Of a stretch of 64,000 nucleotides of DNA, positions 18,910 through 27,878 are shown one piece after another (the first letter of the stretch is position 1; the number at the start of each line of letters is the position of its first letter). The stretch is taken from contig AP025763.1 in NCBI GenBank assembly GCA_027943745.1, positions 1,054,001 to 1,118,000 on the forward strand, given 5' to 3'. Made by a program: the position numbers and the translations under genes. The DNA comes from Neptuniibacter victor. GTDB taxonomy: Bacteria; Pseudomonadota; Gammaproteobacteria; Pseudomonadales; Balneatricaceae. The notes beneath the pieces were generated by a model that was not told the DNA's origin, did not search any database, and saw only the letters and a program-made list of their open reading frames with translations.

Positions 18910-19383
18910 ATGAAAATGTTTGTTAAAGCCGCTTTATGTGCAACATTATTAGCGATCACTGCCGCACCGGTAATGGCAGAAGATTTCCCTTTTGAAGACC
19001 AGATTGAAGGCCGCCAAGGTTACTTCCAGATGGTTAAATTTAATATGGGTGTCTTGGGTGAAATGGCTAAGGGCGAACGTGATTATGATGCGGAACTAGC
19101 ACAAGCTATCGCTAATAATTTGAACAGTGCTGCTGCAATGGATAACTCACTTATGTGGCCAAAAGGTTCTGATATGGATGCAGAGGGCCTATCTGGTCAG
19201 ACAAAAGCAAAAGCAGCTATCTGGCAGGCTGACTCGGATATTGGTGAAAAGCATAAAGCTTGGGTAGCAGCCACTGAAACAATGGCAGAAAATGCTGGTA
19301 AAGGGGTTGATGCTCTGCGTGAAGCGATTGGGCCTTTAGGTAAATCATGCAAAGGCTGCCACAAAGAATACAAAGCGAAATAA
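18910..19383 (+). CDS. cytochrome c' (class II c-type cytochrome)
   Basis: A 157-residue protein with a signal peptide (1-23, cut after VMA) and a four-helix-bundle sequence whose heme site CKGCH (residues 147-151) is at the extreme C-terminus, diagnostic of cytochrome c'/c556. These periplasmic proteins bind NO or CO and help with nitrosative stress or electron transfer. An early conserved arginine/methionine segment (IEGRQGYFQMVKFNMGVLGEMAKG) provides the usual heme contacts. A GAGGAG ribosome-binding site precedes it. The b-type cytochrome gene downstream is a likely partner, though a terminator separates them. Confidence 0.93.
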   Translation: MKMFVKAALCATLLAITAAPVMAEDFPFEDQIEGRQGYFQMVKFNMGVLGEMAKGERDYDAELAQAIANNLNSAAAMDNSLMWPKGSDMDAEGLSGQTKAKAAIWQADSDIGEKHKAWVAATETMAENAGKGVDALREAIGPLGKSCKGCHKEYKAK

Positions 19384-19392
19384 ATGACTTGG

Positions 19393-19423
19393 AGTAGCCT
19401 TGTTTATAATGAGGCTACTTTTT
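19393..19423 (+). terminator. terminator after cytochrome c' gene
   Basis: Stem agtagcc / ggctact with a 13-nt loop and a TTTTT run; probably partial, allowing some read-through to the cytochrome b gene 32 bp on. Confidence 0.7.
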
Positions 19424-19454
19424 CAGTATTTTGAATGTCATAGGAAGTAGCAAA

Positions 19455-20111
19455 TTGACGGTTAAAATTTGGGATCTTCCCACTCGAATTTTCCACTGGG
19501 TGTTAGTTTTACTTTTCGCCTTTCTCATTTACAGCGGTAGCTGGGATGACGGCTTAATGAAGTGGCACTTTTATAGTGGCTACCTTCTTTCAGGTTTAAT
19601 CTCTTTTCGTATTTTATGGGGCGTGGTGGGCACTTTTTATGCTCGCTTTTGCTCCTTTGTTGTGTCGCCTATCAAAGGATTAAGTTATCTGAAATCAGTG
19701 TATCAGAAGAAGCCTGAGCACTTTTATGGACATAATCCTGCGGGCGGCATAATGGTAGTCATGCTGATTATGTTCCTTATGCTGCAAGTGGCTTCTGGTT
19801 TAGTCACCTCAGATGATGTGTTATGGGAAGGGCCATTTTACGCAAGTGTGAGTGACGAACTTGCGAGCTTAGGTGCTGAAATTCATCATACTGTTCAGAT
19901 CATCTTGCAGTGCTTGGTAGGGTTTCACATTCTAGGTGTTTTAGCCCATAGTGTTTTGTTCAAGGAAAAGTTAGTTGCTTCTATGGTTACGGGTACGAAG
20001 CCCGATTTAGGCAACGCAAAGCCTAGAGATAACGTTAATGCAATCGCGTTGCTACTCTGTTTCGCTTTGAGCGCTGGATGGGTGTATTACCTGTTTAGTT
20101 TGCCTATCTAA
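19455..20111 (+). CDS. b561-type membrane cytochrome
   Basis: A 218-residue, four-helix cytochrome b561 (Ni-Fe hydrogenase b-subunit-like) protein. It starts KIWDLPTRIFHWVLVLLFAFLIYSG, with heme-ligand histidines in FHW, KWHFYSGYLL, EIHHTVQ and GFHILGVLAH. I chose the TTG at 19455 because an AGGAAG ribosome-binding site lies 7 nt upstream and the family begins at this WDLPTR motif; an earlier TTG at 19431 would lack such a site. It probably passes quinol electrons to the periplasmic cytochrome c' encoded just upstream. Confidence 0.85.
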   Translation: MTVKIWDLPTRIFHWVLVLLFAFLIYSGSWDDGLMKWHFYSGYLLSGLISFRILWGVVGTFYARFCSFVVSPIKGLSYLKSVYQKKPEHFYGHNPAGGIMVVMLIMFLMLQVASGLVTSDDVLWEGPFYASVSDELASLGAEIHHTVQIILQCLVGFHILGVLAHSVLFKEKLVASMVTGTKPDLGNAKPRDNVNAIALLLCFALSAGWVYYLFSLPI

Positions 20112-20209
20112 ATTAACATCCTACTCACTTCATATAAGCGTGATTCTATCTAAGGGGACGGCCTCGTTCCCCTAGCTTATAAGGCCGCACCACCATGACC
20201 TCCGACTAT

Positions 20210-21442
20210 TCATTCGATAATGCCGCGCGCTTTTAGCTCCTCAATCTTATCTGCGGGGAGGTCAAGTAGTTCGCTTAAAATTTTCGAGCTATGTTGCCCT
20301 AGTGTTGGGGGCGCTAAATGATAGTTTACGGGCGTTTCTGAAAACTTGATGGGGTTAGCGACCGAAGGGCTGGTGCCCGCTTTGGGATGTTTAAGGCTAA
20401 CTTGCATCTCTCTATGATGTACTTGAGGATCAGCGAATACTTGGTCAATGGTGTTGATGGGGCCGCAAGGTATGCCTCTAGTTGATAAGTTCTCTAGCCA
20501 CCATTCGTCGCTATGTTTGTTCATGATTTGTTCGATGAGTGGAATAAGCTTTTCGCGATTAATGACTCGATTTTGGTTGGTCGAAAAATCAGGATCTGAA
20601 GCAAGATCTGCTTGTCCCGCGAGTTTACAAAAGTGAGTAAACTGCGAATCATTACCTATCGCTAAGATGATAAAACCATCCGTTGTTGCAAAGGCTTGAT
20701 AGGGCACAATATTTGGATGCGCATTACCTAGTCGCGTAGGCGGTTCATTGCTTGCTAAGTAGTTCATCGCTTGATTAGCTAAAGTAGCCACTTGTACGTC
20801 GAGTAGGGCTAAATCTATATATTGGCCTTCACCATTTCGTTCACGATGGAAAAGTGCGGCTTGAATAGCGTTGCAGGCATATAGACCTGTCATTACATCG
20901 ACTTGCGCTACACCAGCTTTCATCGGATGACCAGCGGGTTCGCCCGTCACGCTCATGAGTCCCCCCATGGCTTGGATCATAAAGTCATAGCCTGCGCGAT
21001 CTTTGTAGGGACCGCTCTGTCCAAAACCCGTAATGGAGCAATAGACAAGTTTGGGGTTAATCGCGTGGAGGTTCTCATAATCAAGCCCATACTTTTTAAG
21101 CCCACCGACTTTATAGTTTTCGACAACGACATCACATTGGGCGACAAGGTTACGTATTATCTGTTGCCCTTCGTGACTGGTGATATCAATTGCAAGCGAG
21201 CGCTTACCGCGATTAGCGGCGTGGAAGTAAGCCGCATCGTCGGTTTCATTGCCTTGGCTATCTTTAATGAATGGTGGGCCCCAAGTGCGGGTGTCATCCC
21301 CGCAATCTGGACGTTCGATTTTAATGACGTCAGCACCGAAATCAGCCAGCATCTGAGTCGCCCAAGGGCCCGCTAATATCCGGCTTAGATCCAGTACACG
21401 GATTCCCTGTAGCGCTCCTTTCAAGGGAGTGGTGGGCGCCAT
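20210..21442 (-). CDS. gcdG: family III CoA-transferase, likely glutarate CoA-transferase
   Basis: A 410-residue CaiB/BaiF-type enzyme: GIRVLDLSRILAGPWATQMLADFGADVIKIERP at the N-terminus, GPPFIKDSQGNE, and the central VAQVDVMTGLYA block that carries the aspartate forming the acyl-enzyme anhydride. The ATG overlaps the gcdH stop (TAATG), so translation is coupled. Beside glutaryl-CoA dehydrogenase and a divergent LysR gene, the most likely reaction is transfer of CoA from succinyl-CoA to glutarate, part of lysine/5-aminovalerate degradation. Substrate is inferred from context. Confidence 0.87.
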   Translation of the reverse strand: MAPTTPLKGALQGIRVLDLSRILAGPWATQMLADFGADVIKIERPDCGDDTRTWGPPFIKDSQGNETDDAAYFHAANRGKRSLAIDITSHEGQQIIRNLVAQCDVVVENYKVGGLKKYGLDYENLHAINPKLVYCSITGFGQSGPYKDRAGYDFMIQAMGGLMSVTGEPAGHPMKAGVAQVDVMTGLYACNAIQAALFHRERNGEGQYIDLALLDVQVATLANQAMNYLASNEPPTRLGNAHPNIVPYQAFATTDGFIILAIGNDSQFTHFCKLAGQADLASDPDFSTNQNRVINREKLIPLIEQIMNKHSDEWWLENLSTRGIPCGPINTIDQVFADPQVHHREMQVSLKHPKAGTSPSVANPIKFSETPVNYHLAPPTLGQHSSKILSELLDLPADKIEELKARGIIE

Positions 21443-22623
21443 TAGCAAAACGCCTGTATGCCTGTAATCGCCCGCCCTAATATGAGGGCGTGAACATCAT
21501 GAGTGCCTTCGTAAGTGTTAACCGCCTCTAGATTCATGACGTGACGAATAATATGGAACTCATCGGAAATTCCATTACCCCCATGCATATCACGGGCAGT
21601 ACGCGCTATCTCAAGGGATTTACCGCAATTATTACGCTTTAGGAGTGAAATTAGTTCCACCGGGCAGTTTTCATTATCCATTAAATGCCCCATGCGAAGG
21701 CAACTTTGTAATCCTAAACTGATCTCTGTCTGCATATCCGCGAGCTTCTTCTGTACCAGTTGGGTCGCGGCGAGCGGGCGTCCAAACTGTTGGCGATCAA
21801 GCGTGTACTGGCGTGCTGCGTGCCAACAAAATTCGGCTGCACCTAAAGACCCCCAAGCGATACCAAAGCGTGCTTTATTTAAACAACCAAATGGCCCTTT
21901 TAGGCCTTCTACATTAGGAAGGATATGCTCTTCAGATACGAACACATCATCCATTACAATTTCACCGGTGATTGAAGCGCGGAGGCTGAATTTTCCTTCA
22001 ATCTTAGGTGCCGATAGTCCCTCCATTCCTTTCTCAAGGATGAAACCTCGAATGACACCATCGAGTTTGGCCCAAACAACGAATACATCAGCCACGGGGC
22101 TGTTAGTAATCCACATCTTACTGCCGTTAAGGCGGTAACCTCCGGCGACTTTTTCTGCCCGAGTTTTCATGCCATCTGGATCAGATCCTGCATCGGGTTC
22201 GGTAAGACCGAAGCAACCGATCCATTCGCCACTTGCTAATTTGGGTAGGTACTTCATGCGCTGGTCTTCAGAACCATAACTATGGATGGGGTGCATGACT
22301 AACGACGATTGTACGCTCATGGCCGAGCGGTAACCGCTATCTACACGTTCAATTTCACGGGCAATCAGCCCATAGCAGGTATAACTGACATTGGCGCACC
22401 CGTACTTCTCTGGCAGTGTCGCCCCGAGGAGCCCTAATTCACCAAGCTCTCGCATGATTGTCGTATCGAATACTTCATTACGGTTAGCTTCCAGTACCCT
22501 AGGCATTAGGCTGCCTTGGGCATAATCGCGGGCCGCATCACGAACCATACGCTCCTCTTCGGTTAATTGAGCGTCTAAAAATAAAGGGTCATCCCATTGG
22601 AACGGAGTGCGGTTGTTGCTCAT
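21442..22623 (-). CDS. gcdH: glutaryl-CoA dehydrogenase
   Basis: A 393-residue acyl-CoA dehydrogenase of the decarboxylating GCDH type: it starts [25 protein letters not shown], has [19 protein letters not shown] and [17 protein letters not shown] (flavin/substrate sites), and carries the catalytic Glu372 in [10 protein letters not shown]. It converts glutaryl-CoA to crotonyl-CoA plus CO2, with electrons leaving through ETF. The ATG at 22623 is preferred over an upstream in-frame ATG because it has a GAGG ribosome-binding site and fits the family start. Confidence 0.95.
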   Translation of the reverse strand: MSNNRTPFQWDDPLFLDAQLTEEERMVRDAARDYAQGSLMPRVLEANRNEVFDTTIMRELGELGLLGATLPEKYGCANVSYTCYGLIAREIERVDSGYRSAMSVQSSLVMHPIHSYGSEDQRMKYLPKLASGEWIGCFGLTEPDAGSDPDGMKTRAEKVAGGYRLNGSKMWITNSPVADVFVVWAKLDGVIRGFILEKGMEGLSAPKIEGKFSLRASITGEIVMDDVFVSEEHILPNVEGLKGPFGCLNKARFGIAWGSLGAAEFCWHAARQYTLDRQQFGRPLAATQLVQKKLADMQTEISLGLQSCLRMGHLMDNENCPVELISLLKRNNCGKSLEIARTARDMHGGNGISDEFHIIRHVMNLEAVNTYEGTHDVHALILGRAITGIQAFC

Positions 22624-22687
22624 GTTAAGCCTCATGCGAGTGGCGAATTTATTTATAGATAAAAGGTAGCGGGAGGCTGTCAATAAG

Positions 22688-22705
22688 TACAATATATAGA
22701 TTGTA
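22688..22705. promoter_or_regulatory. inverted repeat in the gcdH/LysR divergent promoter
   Basis: TACAAT-N6-ATTGTA, a perfect 6-bp dyad of the T-N11-A-like LysR type. It lies 65 bp before gcdH and about 40 bp before the regulator gene, where an autoregulating LysR activator would bind. Confidence 0.6.
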
Positions 22706-22744
22706 TAAATTCGATCACTAAAATTGATAGTTGTTCAGGTTGCC

Positions 22745-23629
22745 ATGATGGATATTAAACGCCTACGTTATTTCACGGTACTGGCTCAGGTGGGTAATTT
22801 TACCCAAGCGGCTATGCAGTTAGGCATTGCTCAGTCTGCATTAAGTATGTCGATCCGTAAGTTAGAGGATGAGACGGAGCTGAAACTGATTAATCGCGCA
22901 GAGCGTAAAATGACCCTTACAGCAGACGGTCAGGTACTTTATAAGCATGCAGGGCTGATTTTAGAATCTGTCAACGAAGCTGAACAAGAGCTATTAGAAC
23001 TAAAGGGTGTTGAAGCCGGTGTCGTCCAGTTTGGTGCGCCGAGTATGCTCAGCTCTTATTATTTACCGGCTGCTTTGACCGCATTTAAGACCCGTTATCC
23101 TGGTGTTAGGGTTAATTTGATTGAAGCCGGAACCGCGTCACTGCAGGATATGTTGATTAATGGTGAGCTGGATTTAGCGTTAATTCGAAGCGATCGCGCG
23201 CATGAACAGATTCGGGTGGTCGAGCTGTTTGATGAGGAAGTCGTGGCTTGTGTGCCGCATAATCATGTTTTCGCCAAGGCTAGTGCTGTGTCGCTCGAGC
23301 AGTTCTGTCAGGAGCCTTTAGTTCTGTTTAGAGAGGGCTACTTTTTACGCGAAGCGGTGAGTCATTATTGTCGTCAGAATAATCGCTCATTGGATATTCG
23401 GTTCGAAACAAATTTAGTCGAACTGCTAAAGTCGCTTGTTGTGAATGGGGTGGGGATCAGTACGGCGCTTTCGATGATTATAGATCTGGATGATGAACTG
23501 GTCTCGATACCCTTTAAACCATCGATTCCTTTGCATGTAGGCCTAGGCTGGAAGAAAAATCATTATCTGTCTAAAGCGAGTCGAGCCTTCCTTGATTTTA
23601 TGCAACAGGAGCTTAAGACAGGTACCTAA
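22745..23629 (+). CDS. gcdR: LysR-family regulator of glutarate/glutaryl-CoA genes
   Basis: A 294-residue LTTR with an N-terminal helix-turn-helix (RLRYFTVLAQVGNFTQAAMQLGIAQSALSMSIRKLEDE) and a two-lobed effector domain (VQFGAPSMLSSYYLPAALTAF, ELDLALIRSD, VNGVGISTALSMI). It is divergent from gcdH-gcdG and so most likely controls them in response to glutarate or a CoA ester. Start is either of two adjacent ATGs (22745 or 22748); the frame continues upstream to a TTG that has no ribosome-binding site. The symbol follows the pseudomonad arrangement. Confidence 0.85.
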   Translation: MMDIKRLRYFTVLAQVGNFTQAAMQLGIAQSALSMSIRKLEDETELKLINRAERKMTLTADGQVLYKHAGLILESVNEAEQELLELKGVEAGVVQFGAPSMLSSYYLPAALTAFKTRYPGVRVNLIEAGTASLQDMLINGELDLALIRSDRAHEQIRVVELFDEEVVACVPHNHVFAKASAVSLEQFCQEPLVLFREGYFLREAVSHYCRQNNRSLDIRFETNLVELLKSLVVNGVGISTALSMIIDLDDELVSIPFKPSIPLHVGLGWKKNHYLSKASRAFLDFMQQELKTGT

Positions 23630-23744
23630 TTAGGTGAACAGCCAGGTTAATAGCTAGATCAAAAGCTATGCTAGCCGCCGCTTTTGCAAAGCTCCGAAAT
23701 GGGCATTCTTATCAATCTTTACAGGCAGTAAATAGCCTTGATGT

Positions 23745-24095
23745 TTAACAAGGTAAACCGTATTTAACCTTTTGCGTGGCGATTTCGATTGAAAAGTGGC
23801 ACTCATATTTATTGTCAGGTTGGTAATAGAGGCATTGCATCTCGCCAATGTTTTTAGCCAGAGAACCTGTGCACTCATCGGTAACCGGAAGCGTCTGCAT
23901 TGCCTGATATAACGCCTTGGCGTTTTGGCCCACCAAGTTTACTCGTAGATGGCTATCGTTTGATTCATTTGGATCAGGATCTACAAGGTTTGCACTTGTG
24001 AGTGCATATACGCCCTCGATTGGTTTCCACTCGGCATCATCGGCGAGTGCGAGCGTTGAGAGTAGCAGGGTGCCTAGAAGGATGAGGTTTTTCAT
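23745..24095 (-). CDS. hypothetical exported protein
   Basis: A 116-residue protein with a signal peptide (MKNLILLGTLLLSTLALA, residues 1-18) and a small mature domain containing four cysteines (in DECTG, MQCLY, YECHF and the C-terminal LPC), suggesting two disulfides in the periplasm. The segment WKPIEGVYALTSANLVDPDPNE is not a motif I recognise. It is monocistronic, convergent with the LysR gene. Function unknown. Confidence 0.6.
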   Translation of the reverse strand: MKNLILLGTLLLSTLALADDAEWKPIEGVYALTSANLVDPDPNESNDSHLRVNLVGQNAKALYQAMQTLPVTDECTGSLAKNIGEMQCLYYQPDNKYECHFSIEIATQKVKYGLPC

Positions 24096-24263
24096 AAGGG
24101 TAGATGCCTGTGATGTTTATGTTTTACACAGTTCAAAGTCGTTGAGTGGATAGACTTAGGGTTCAACTTATTAACAACATACACTGAATTTAGTTAAAAA
24201 TACTCGCCAAAACATAATCCCACTATTACCATAAGGCCAAATTAATTTTAAGAAGTTATTACT

Positions 24264-24602
24264 ATGTCTCTCCCTGCTTGCCCACAATGCGGTTCTGAAT
24301 TTGTTTACCAAGATCAAGAGCTACTGATCTGTCCTGAATGTACACACGAATGGAACCCGTCTGAAGTTGCTGACGAAGAAGACGTTATCAAAGTCAAAGA
24401 TTCAAACGGAACCTTGTTACAAGAGGGCGATAAGCTAACGATGATCAAGGATCTGAAGGTAAAAGGCAGTTCAATGGTGCTAAAGATCGGTACCAAAGCG
24501 GTTATCAAGAGAATAGTAGAAGGGAAAGACCATCAACTTGACTGCAAAGTCGATGGTGCTGGCGATATGATGGTAACAGCTGCTTTCGTTAAGAAGGCCT
24601 AA
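24264..24602 (+). CDS. yjdM: YjdM/PhnA-type zinc-ribbon protein
   Basis: A 112-residue protein with an N-terminal zinc ribbon (CPQCG at 7-11, CPECTHEW at 26-33) and the C-terminal PhnA domain ([38 protein letters not shown]). Despite the historical PhnA name it is not a phosphonate hydrolase; the role is unknown. Length and order match E. coli YjdM closely. It is followed by a terminator that extends into the convergent MFS gene. Confidence 0.93.
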   Translation: MSLPACPQCGSEFVYQDQELLICPECTHEWNPSEVADEEDVIKVKDSNGTLLQEGDKLTMIKDLKVKGSSMVLKIGTKAVIKRIVEGKDHQLDCKVDGAGDMMVTAAFVKKA

Positions 24603-24651
24603 AAACGGGATATGCCTCTCGTTTAATAAGAACTCTATAATCGCTGAATAG

Positions 24652-24680
24652 CGGCTTAGACCTCGTGCTAAGCCGTTTTA
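24652..24680. terminator. terminator of yjdM overlapping the MFS gene end
   Basis: Stem cggcttag / ctaagccg with an 8-nt loop and a TTTTA tract. The right arm contains the MFS stop codon, so it may work on both strands. Confidence 0.75.
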
Positions 24681-25849
24681 TCCACCATGCGTTTTTCAAT
24701 ACTTAACAGCCGAAGTAAAATCATCGCGCCTACAAGCATTACAATTGTTGATAAGTACAGACCAAGATTGTAATTCCCTAATGCTTCAGCAAGATACCCT
24801 GTGAATACCGGTGCGGCAATTTGTGCGACGCCGTAGGCTAAGGTCATTGTCCCCATAAACTTTGCCGGGTTGCTTGGAAAAAATTTGCCCGCCATCGTTA
24901 ATACTAAGCAGACACACGCGACAAATGTGCCGCCAAAGAGAAGCGTACTTAATAAAATAACAGGCAGAGTGTCATTAAGAGCGGGCAGAATAATGCCTAT
25001 AGCTTGCAGAATGTATGCTGCGAATAAGGCTTTGAGATAACCTATTTTACGCGCGATTCGATCCCATACAATCGCTGCTGGGGTTGCTGCTATTCCTACT
25101 AATATAAACGCAAGTCCTCCTTGCCCTTGTAGGCCTTCGACGCCCTCAACAATATCGACGATAAATGTAGAGCTGACAACGTAGCCATAACCCGCACAAA
25201 AGTAAGCTAGCATCATGAGCCGTGTGAAGGTTTTTCCTGGTGGGTTGTCTTTTGCGGCCACGCCTATTTGAGTTTTTGTGGAGGGGTGTGGCATCCATAA
25301 CCAAGCGGGTATAGCGAATATTGCAGCCAACATCGCTAATGCAATCCACTGTTGCTGCCAATCAGCAGACATACTCAGCATCGCTTCTACTAGTAGTGAG
25401 GTGGTAATGATGCTTAACCCTGCACCCGCGAAGTGAATGCCTAACTCCGCACGATGTTCATGGCTAACTAGCCATTTAAGGATAAGGCCAGAGGCAATGA
25501 TCATACCCCCAGAGGCACAGACACCCGCTATAAATCGTAACAGAGCCCAAGTAATAATATCGGTTGTCATTACCATGGCGACCGAGGTGATAACACTTAA
25601 TAGAAGATAGACTCGGTGTAAGTTGTATTTGTAATTTAGATTATGAAGACTGGCTGCCAGCAGTACGCCAGCCAAGTAGCCCATGAAGTTTGTTGTTGCT
25701 AACCAACCCCCACCGGATTCTGACAGACCTGCACCCTCCTGCATGATCGGTAGTAATAAACTGTAGGAGAAACGTGCTACACCGACGGTCACAATGATGC
25801 TGCAGATACCCGCGATATATACTCGGTTTTTTGTTAGCTCAGTAAACAT
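24668..25849 (-). CDS. YbfB/YjiJ-type MFS transporter
   Basis: A 393-residue protein with 12 predicted hydrophobic helices. The opening YIAGICSIIVTVGVARFSYSLLLPIMQEGAGLSESGGGWLATTNFMGYLAGVL is the signature of the YbfB/YjiJ group, whose members are little studied exporters or carriers. No operon partner identifies the substrate. It is followed upstream (in its own 5' direction) by REP-like palindromes. Confidence 0.85.
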   Translation of the reverse strand: MFTELTKNRVYIAGICSIIVTVGVARFSYSLLLPIMQEGAGLSESGGGWLATTNFMGYLAGVLLAASLHNLNYKYNLHRVYLLLSVITSVAMVMTTDIITWALLRFIAGVCASGGMIIASGLILKWLVSHEHRAELGIHFAGAGLSIITTSLLVEAMLSMSADWQQQWIALAMLAAIFAIPAWLWMPHPSTKTQIGVAAKDNPPGKTFTRLMMLAYFCAGYGYVVSSTFIVDIVEGVEGLQGQGGLAFILVGIAATPAAIVWDRIARKIGYLKALFAAYILQAIGIILPALNDTLPVILLSTLLFGGTFVACVCLVLTMAGKFFPSNPAKFMGTMTLAYGVAQIAAPVFTGYLAEALGNYNLGLYLSTIVMLVGAMILLRLLSIEKRMVDKTA

Positions 25850-26019
25850 TTCAACGAACCAATTATTGAAAAACAGGGATAAACTTTACAGGACTAAGGT
25901 GATCTTAAAAAATGAATTATTGAGAATTAACTGTTCTATTTAAGAGAACCTTTCTAAGGTGGCAGCTTGCCTTCTAAATAGATGGCTTTCCTTTGGGAAG
26001 AGGATATATGAACTAAAAA

Positions 26020-26193
26020 ATCGCGCCGAGTCGGCCCTCCCACAAGATACAGCAGTATCTTGCTTTAATTTATGTGTGTTGTGGGAAGCGCGACACGCAG
26101 CGAAGGCTCTCCCACAAGCAATAACAGTCAAGCTATAACAGTATCTTGCTTTAGTTCATGTGTGTTGTGGGAGGCGCGACTCGCGGCGATGGT
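26020..26193. repeat. REP/BIME-like palindromic cluster
   Basis: Alternating inverted copies of a motif TGTGGGAGGCGCGACTCGC (minus-strand copy at 26020-26043, plus copies at 26080-26103 and 26165-26193, and a half copy at 26106-26115). An 88-bp imperfect direct repeat (26052-26109 and 26140-26197) is superimposed. The motif recurs at 31501-31646 and 32663-32701. Confidence 0.8.
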
Positions 26194-26206
26194 TCTACTG
26201 TTAAGG

Positions 26207-27760
26207 TCAGTTGAACTGCTCTCTCAAGGTTCGCTTCAACAGTTTTCCAGCGGTATTTTTTGGTAGCTCTGGGGTAAAAATAAAGGATTTAGGGACTTTA
26301 AACGGAGCAAGGCTGTTGTGACAGTGGCGGGTTAACTCATCGCTGTCTGCCGATGCATCCTCTTTTAGAACGATGACTGCTGTGATGGCTTCTATCCATT
26401 TATCATGCGGGGTTCCAATAACGGCAACTTCGGCAACGGCGGGGTGCAGATAAAGGGCTTCTTCCACATCTCGGCTGGCAACAAGGATACCGCCAGTGTT
26501 CACCACATCTTTTATCCGATCAACGATATAGATATAACCCTCGTCATCGGCATAAGCCAAGTCTCCCGAGTGAAACCAGCCACCGGAAAAGGCTTCGGTG
26601 GTTTCTTCTGGCTTTTCCCAATACCCAATCATGAGATGAGGAGAGCGGTGGATGATTTCGCCTCTTTCACCGGGAGGGCAATCTTTCATGGTGATTGGGT
26701 CTACAATTCGTGTTTCGACCGACATTATGGGCTTACCGATAGAGGCTAGGCGTCCCTCTTGTTCCTCAGGGGAGAGGACGGTTGCCAAAGGAGCCATTTC
26801 GCTCTGGCCATAGCAATTAAATAAAAGGCAACCCGGAAGGCGTTGTTGTAGTTCAGTAACGATCGGTTCAGGCATGATTGAAGCGCCGTAGTAGATATTT
26901 ACGAGCGAACTGAGATCGTGCTGATCGAAACCAATATCACGTAATAGCCCAATCCAAACCGTGGGAGGGGCAAATACGGAATTGAGGTTTTCATTGCTTA
27001 TTGCCTCAAATACGAGGCTTGGCTGAGGTGCTTGCAAGATATAGTTCATCGCCCCGATCATCAGTGCAGGCATTGTAAATACATGCATTTGTGCCGAATG
27101 ATAAAGGGGGAGAGCAGCGAGAGAGCGGTCTTGCGATGTCAGGTTTAAGTGCTGAATGCAGCTATTATATTCCGCCATAAACCCACGGTGTGTATGTATC
27201 GCTCCCTTGGGGTGAGAGGTCGTGCCCGAGGTGTAAAGGATCTGTGCTATATCGGTATCTTTTACCATTATTTCTGGTGGTAGAGGAGAGGCATCCGATT
27301 GACTAATTTGCAGAATATCAGCCATTGATGAAGATAAATGCTGAGCCTGAAGTGTACCGGTTGTGGTAATGGCCGTATCTTTTAAGATCGCATCGACATT
27401 GGCCATGAGCTCTTCATCCATATAGATGGCGGCCGCACCTGATTGCTTTAACAGATAGAGTAGTTCGTCGCTTACTAACGCAAAATTAATAGGGACATGG
27501 ATAATACCTGTACGAGCACAGGCCAGAAATAACACGAGATAAGCATCTGAGTTTTTGCCGTAGGCCGCAACACGATCGCCTTTTTTCAAGCCGCTTTGTA
27601 ACAGGTGGTTGGCTACGCGGTTGACGGCGTTGTCTAGTTGCAGATAGGTCCAACGACGTTGATTGAAGATGATCGCTTCTTTGTTGGAGAAGCGTTTGGC
27701 GGAGCGGCGTAAACCATCACCGATGGTATTTAATGTGGCAATTTCAACTTCCGGTAGCAT
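26207..27760 (-). CDS. acyl-CoA synthetase (AMP-forming)
   Basis: A 517-residue ANL-superfamily ligase. The P-loop reads LYTSGTTSHPKGA (the usual glycine after TT is serine), followed by NCYGQSEMAP, HSGDLAYADDEGYIYIVDRIKD and a C-terminal PKNTAGKLLKRTLRE with the catalytic lysine. It activates a carboxylate, probably a medium or long-chain fatty acid or related acid, to its CoA ester. It heads a minus-strand unit next to an AraC regulator and opposite acyl-CoA dehydrogenase and thiolase genes, so a dedicated acid-degradation module is likely. The exact substrate cannot be read from sequence. Confidence 0.88.
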   Translation of the reverse strand: MLPEVEIATLNTIGDGLRRSAKRFSNKEAIIFNQRRWTYLQLDNAVNRVANHLLQSGLKKGDRVAAYGKNSDAYLVLFLACARTGIIHVPINFALVSDELLYLLKQSGAAAIYMDEELMANVDAILKDTAITTTGTLQAQHLSSSMADILQISQSDASPLPPEIMVKDTDIAQILYTSGTTSHPKGAIHTHRGFMAEYNSCIQHLNLTSQDRSLAALPLYHSAQMHVFTMPALMIGAMNYILQAPQPSLVFEAISNENLNSVFAPPTVWIGLLRDIGFDQHDLSSLVNIYYGASIMPEPIVTELQQRLPGCLLFNCYGQSEMAPLATVLSPEEQEGRLASIGKPIMSVETRIVDPITMKDCPPGERGEIIHRSPHLMIGYWEKPEETTEAFSGGWFHSGDLAYADDEGYIYIVDRIKDVVNTGGILVASRDVEEALYLHPAVAEVAVIGTPHDKWIEAITAVIVLKEDASADSDELTRHCHNSLAPFKVPKSFIFTPELPKNTAGKLLKRTLREQFN

Positions 27761-27878
27761 TGTTGTCAGCCTTCTTATTGTTGTTTGCTAATAAGAGTGT
27801 CTGCAAGCATTGGCATAAACAATGATGAAACTGTCCAAAGCATTTGATAAAAGCGGTCAGGGGAAGTTGTGGCCGACA

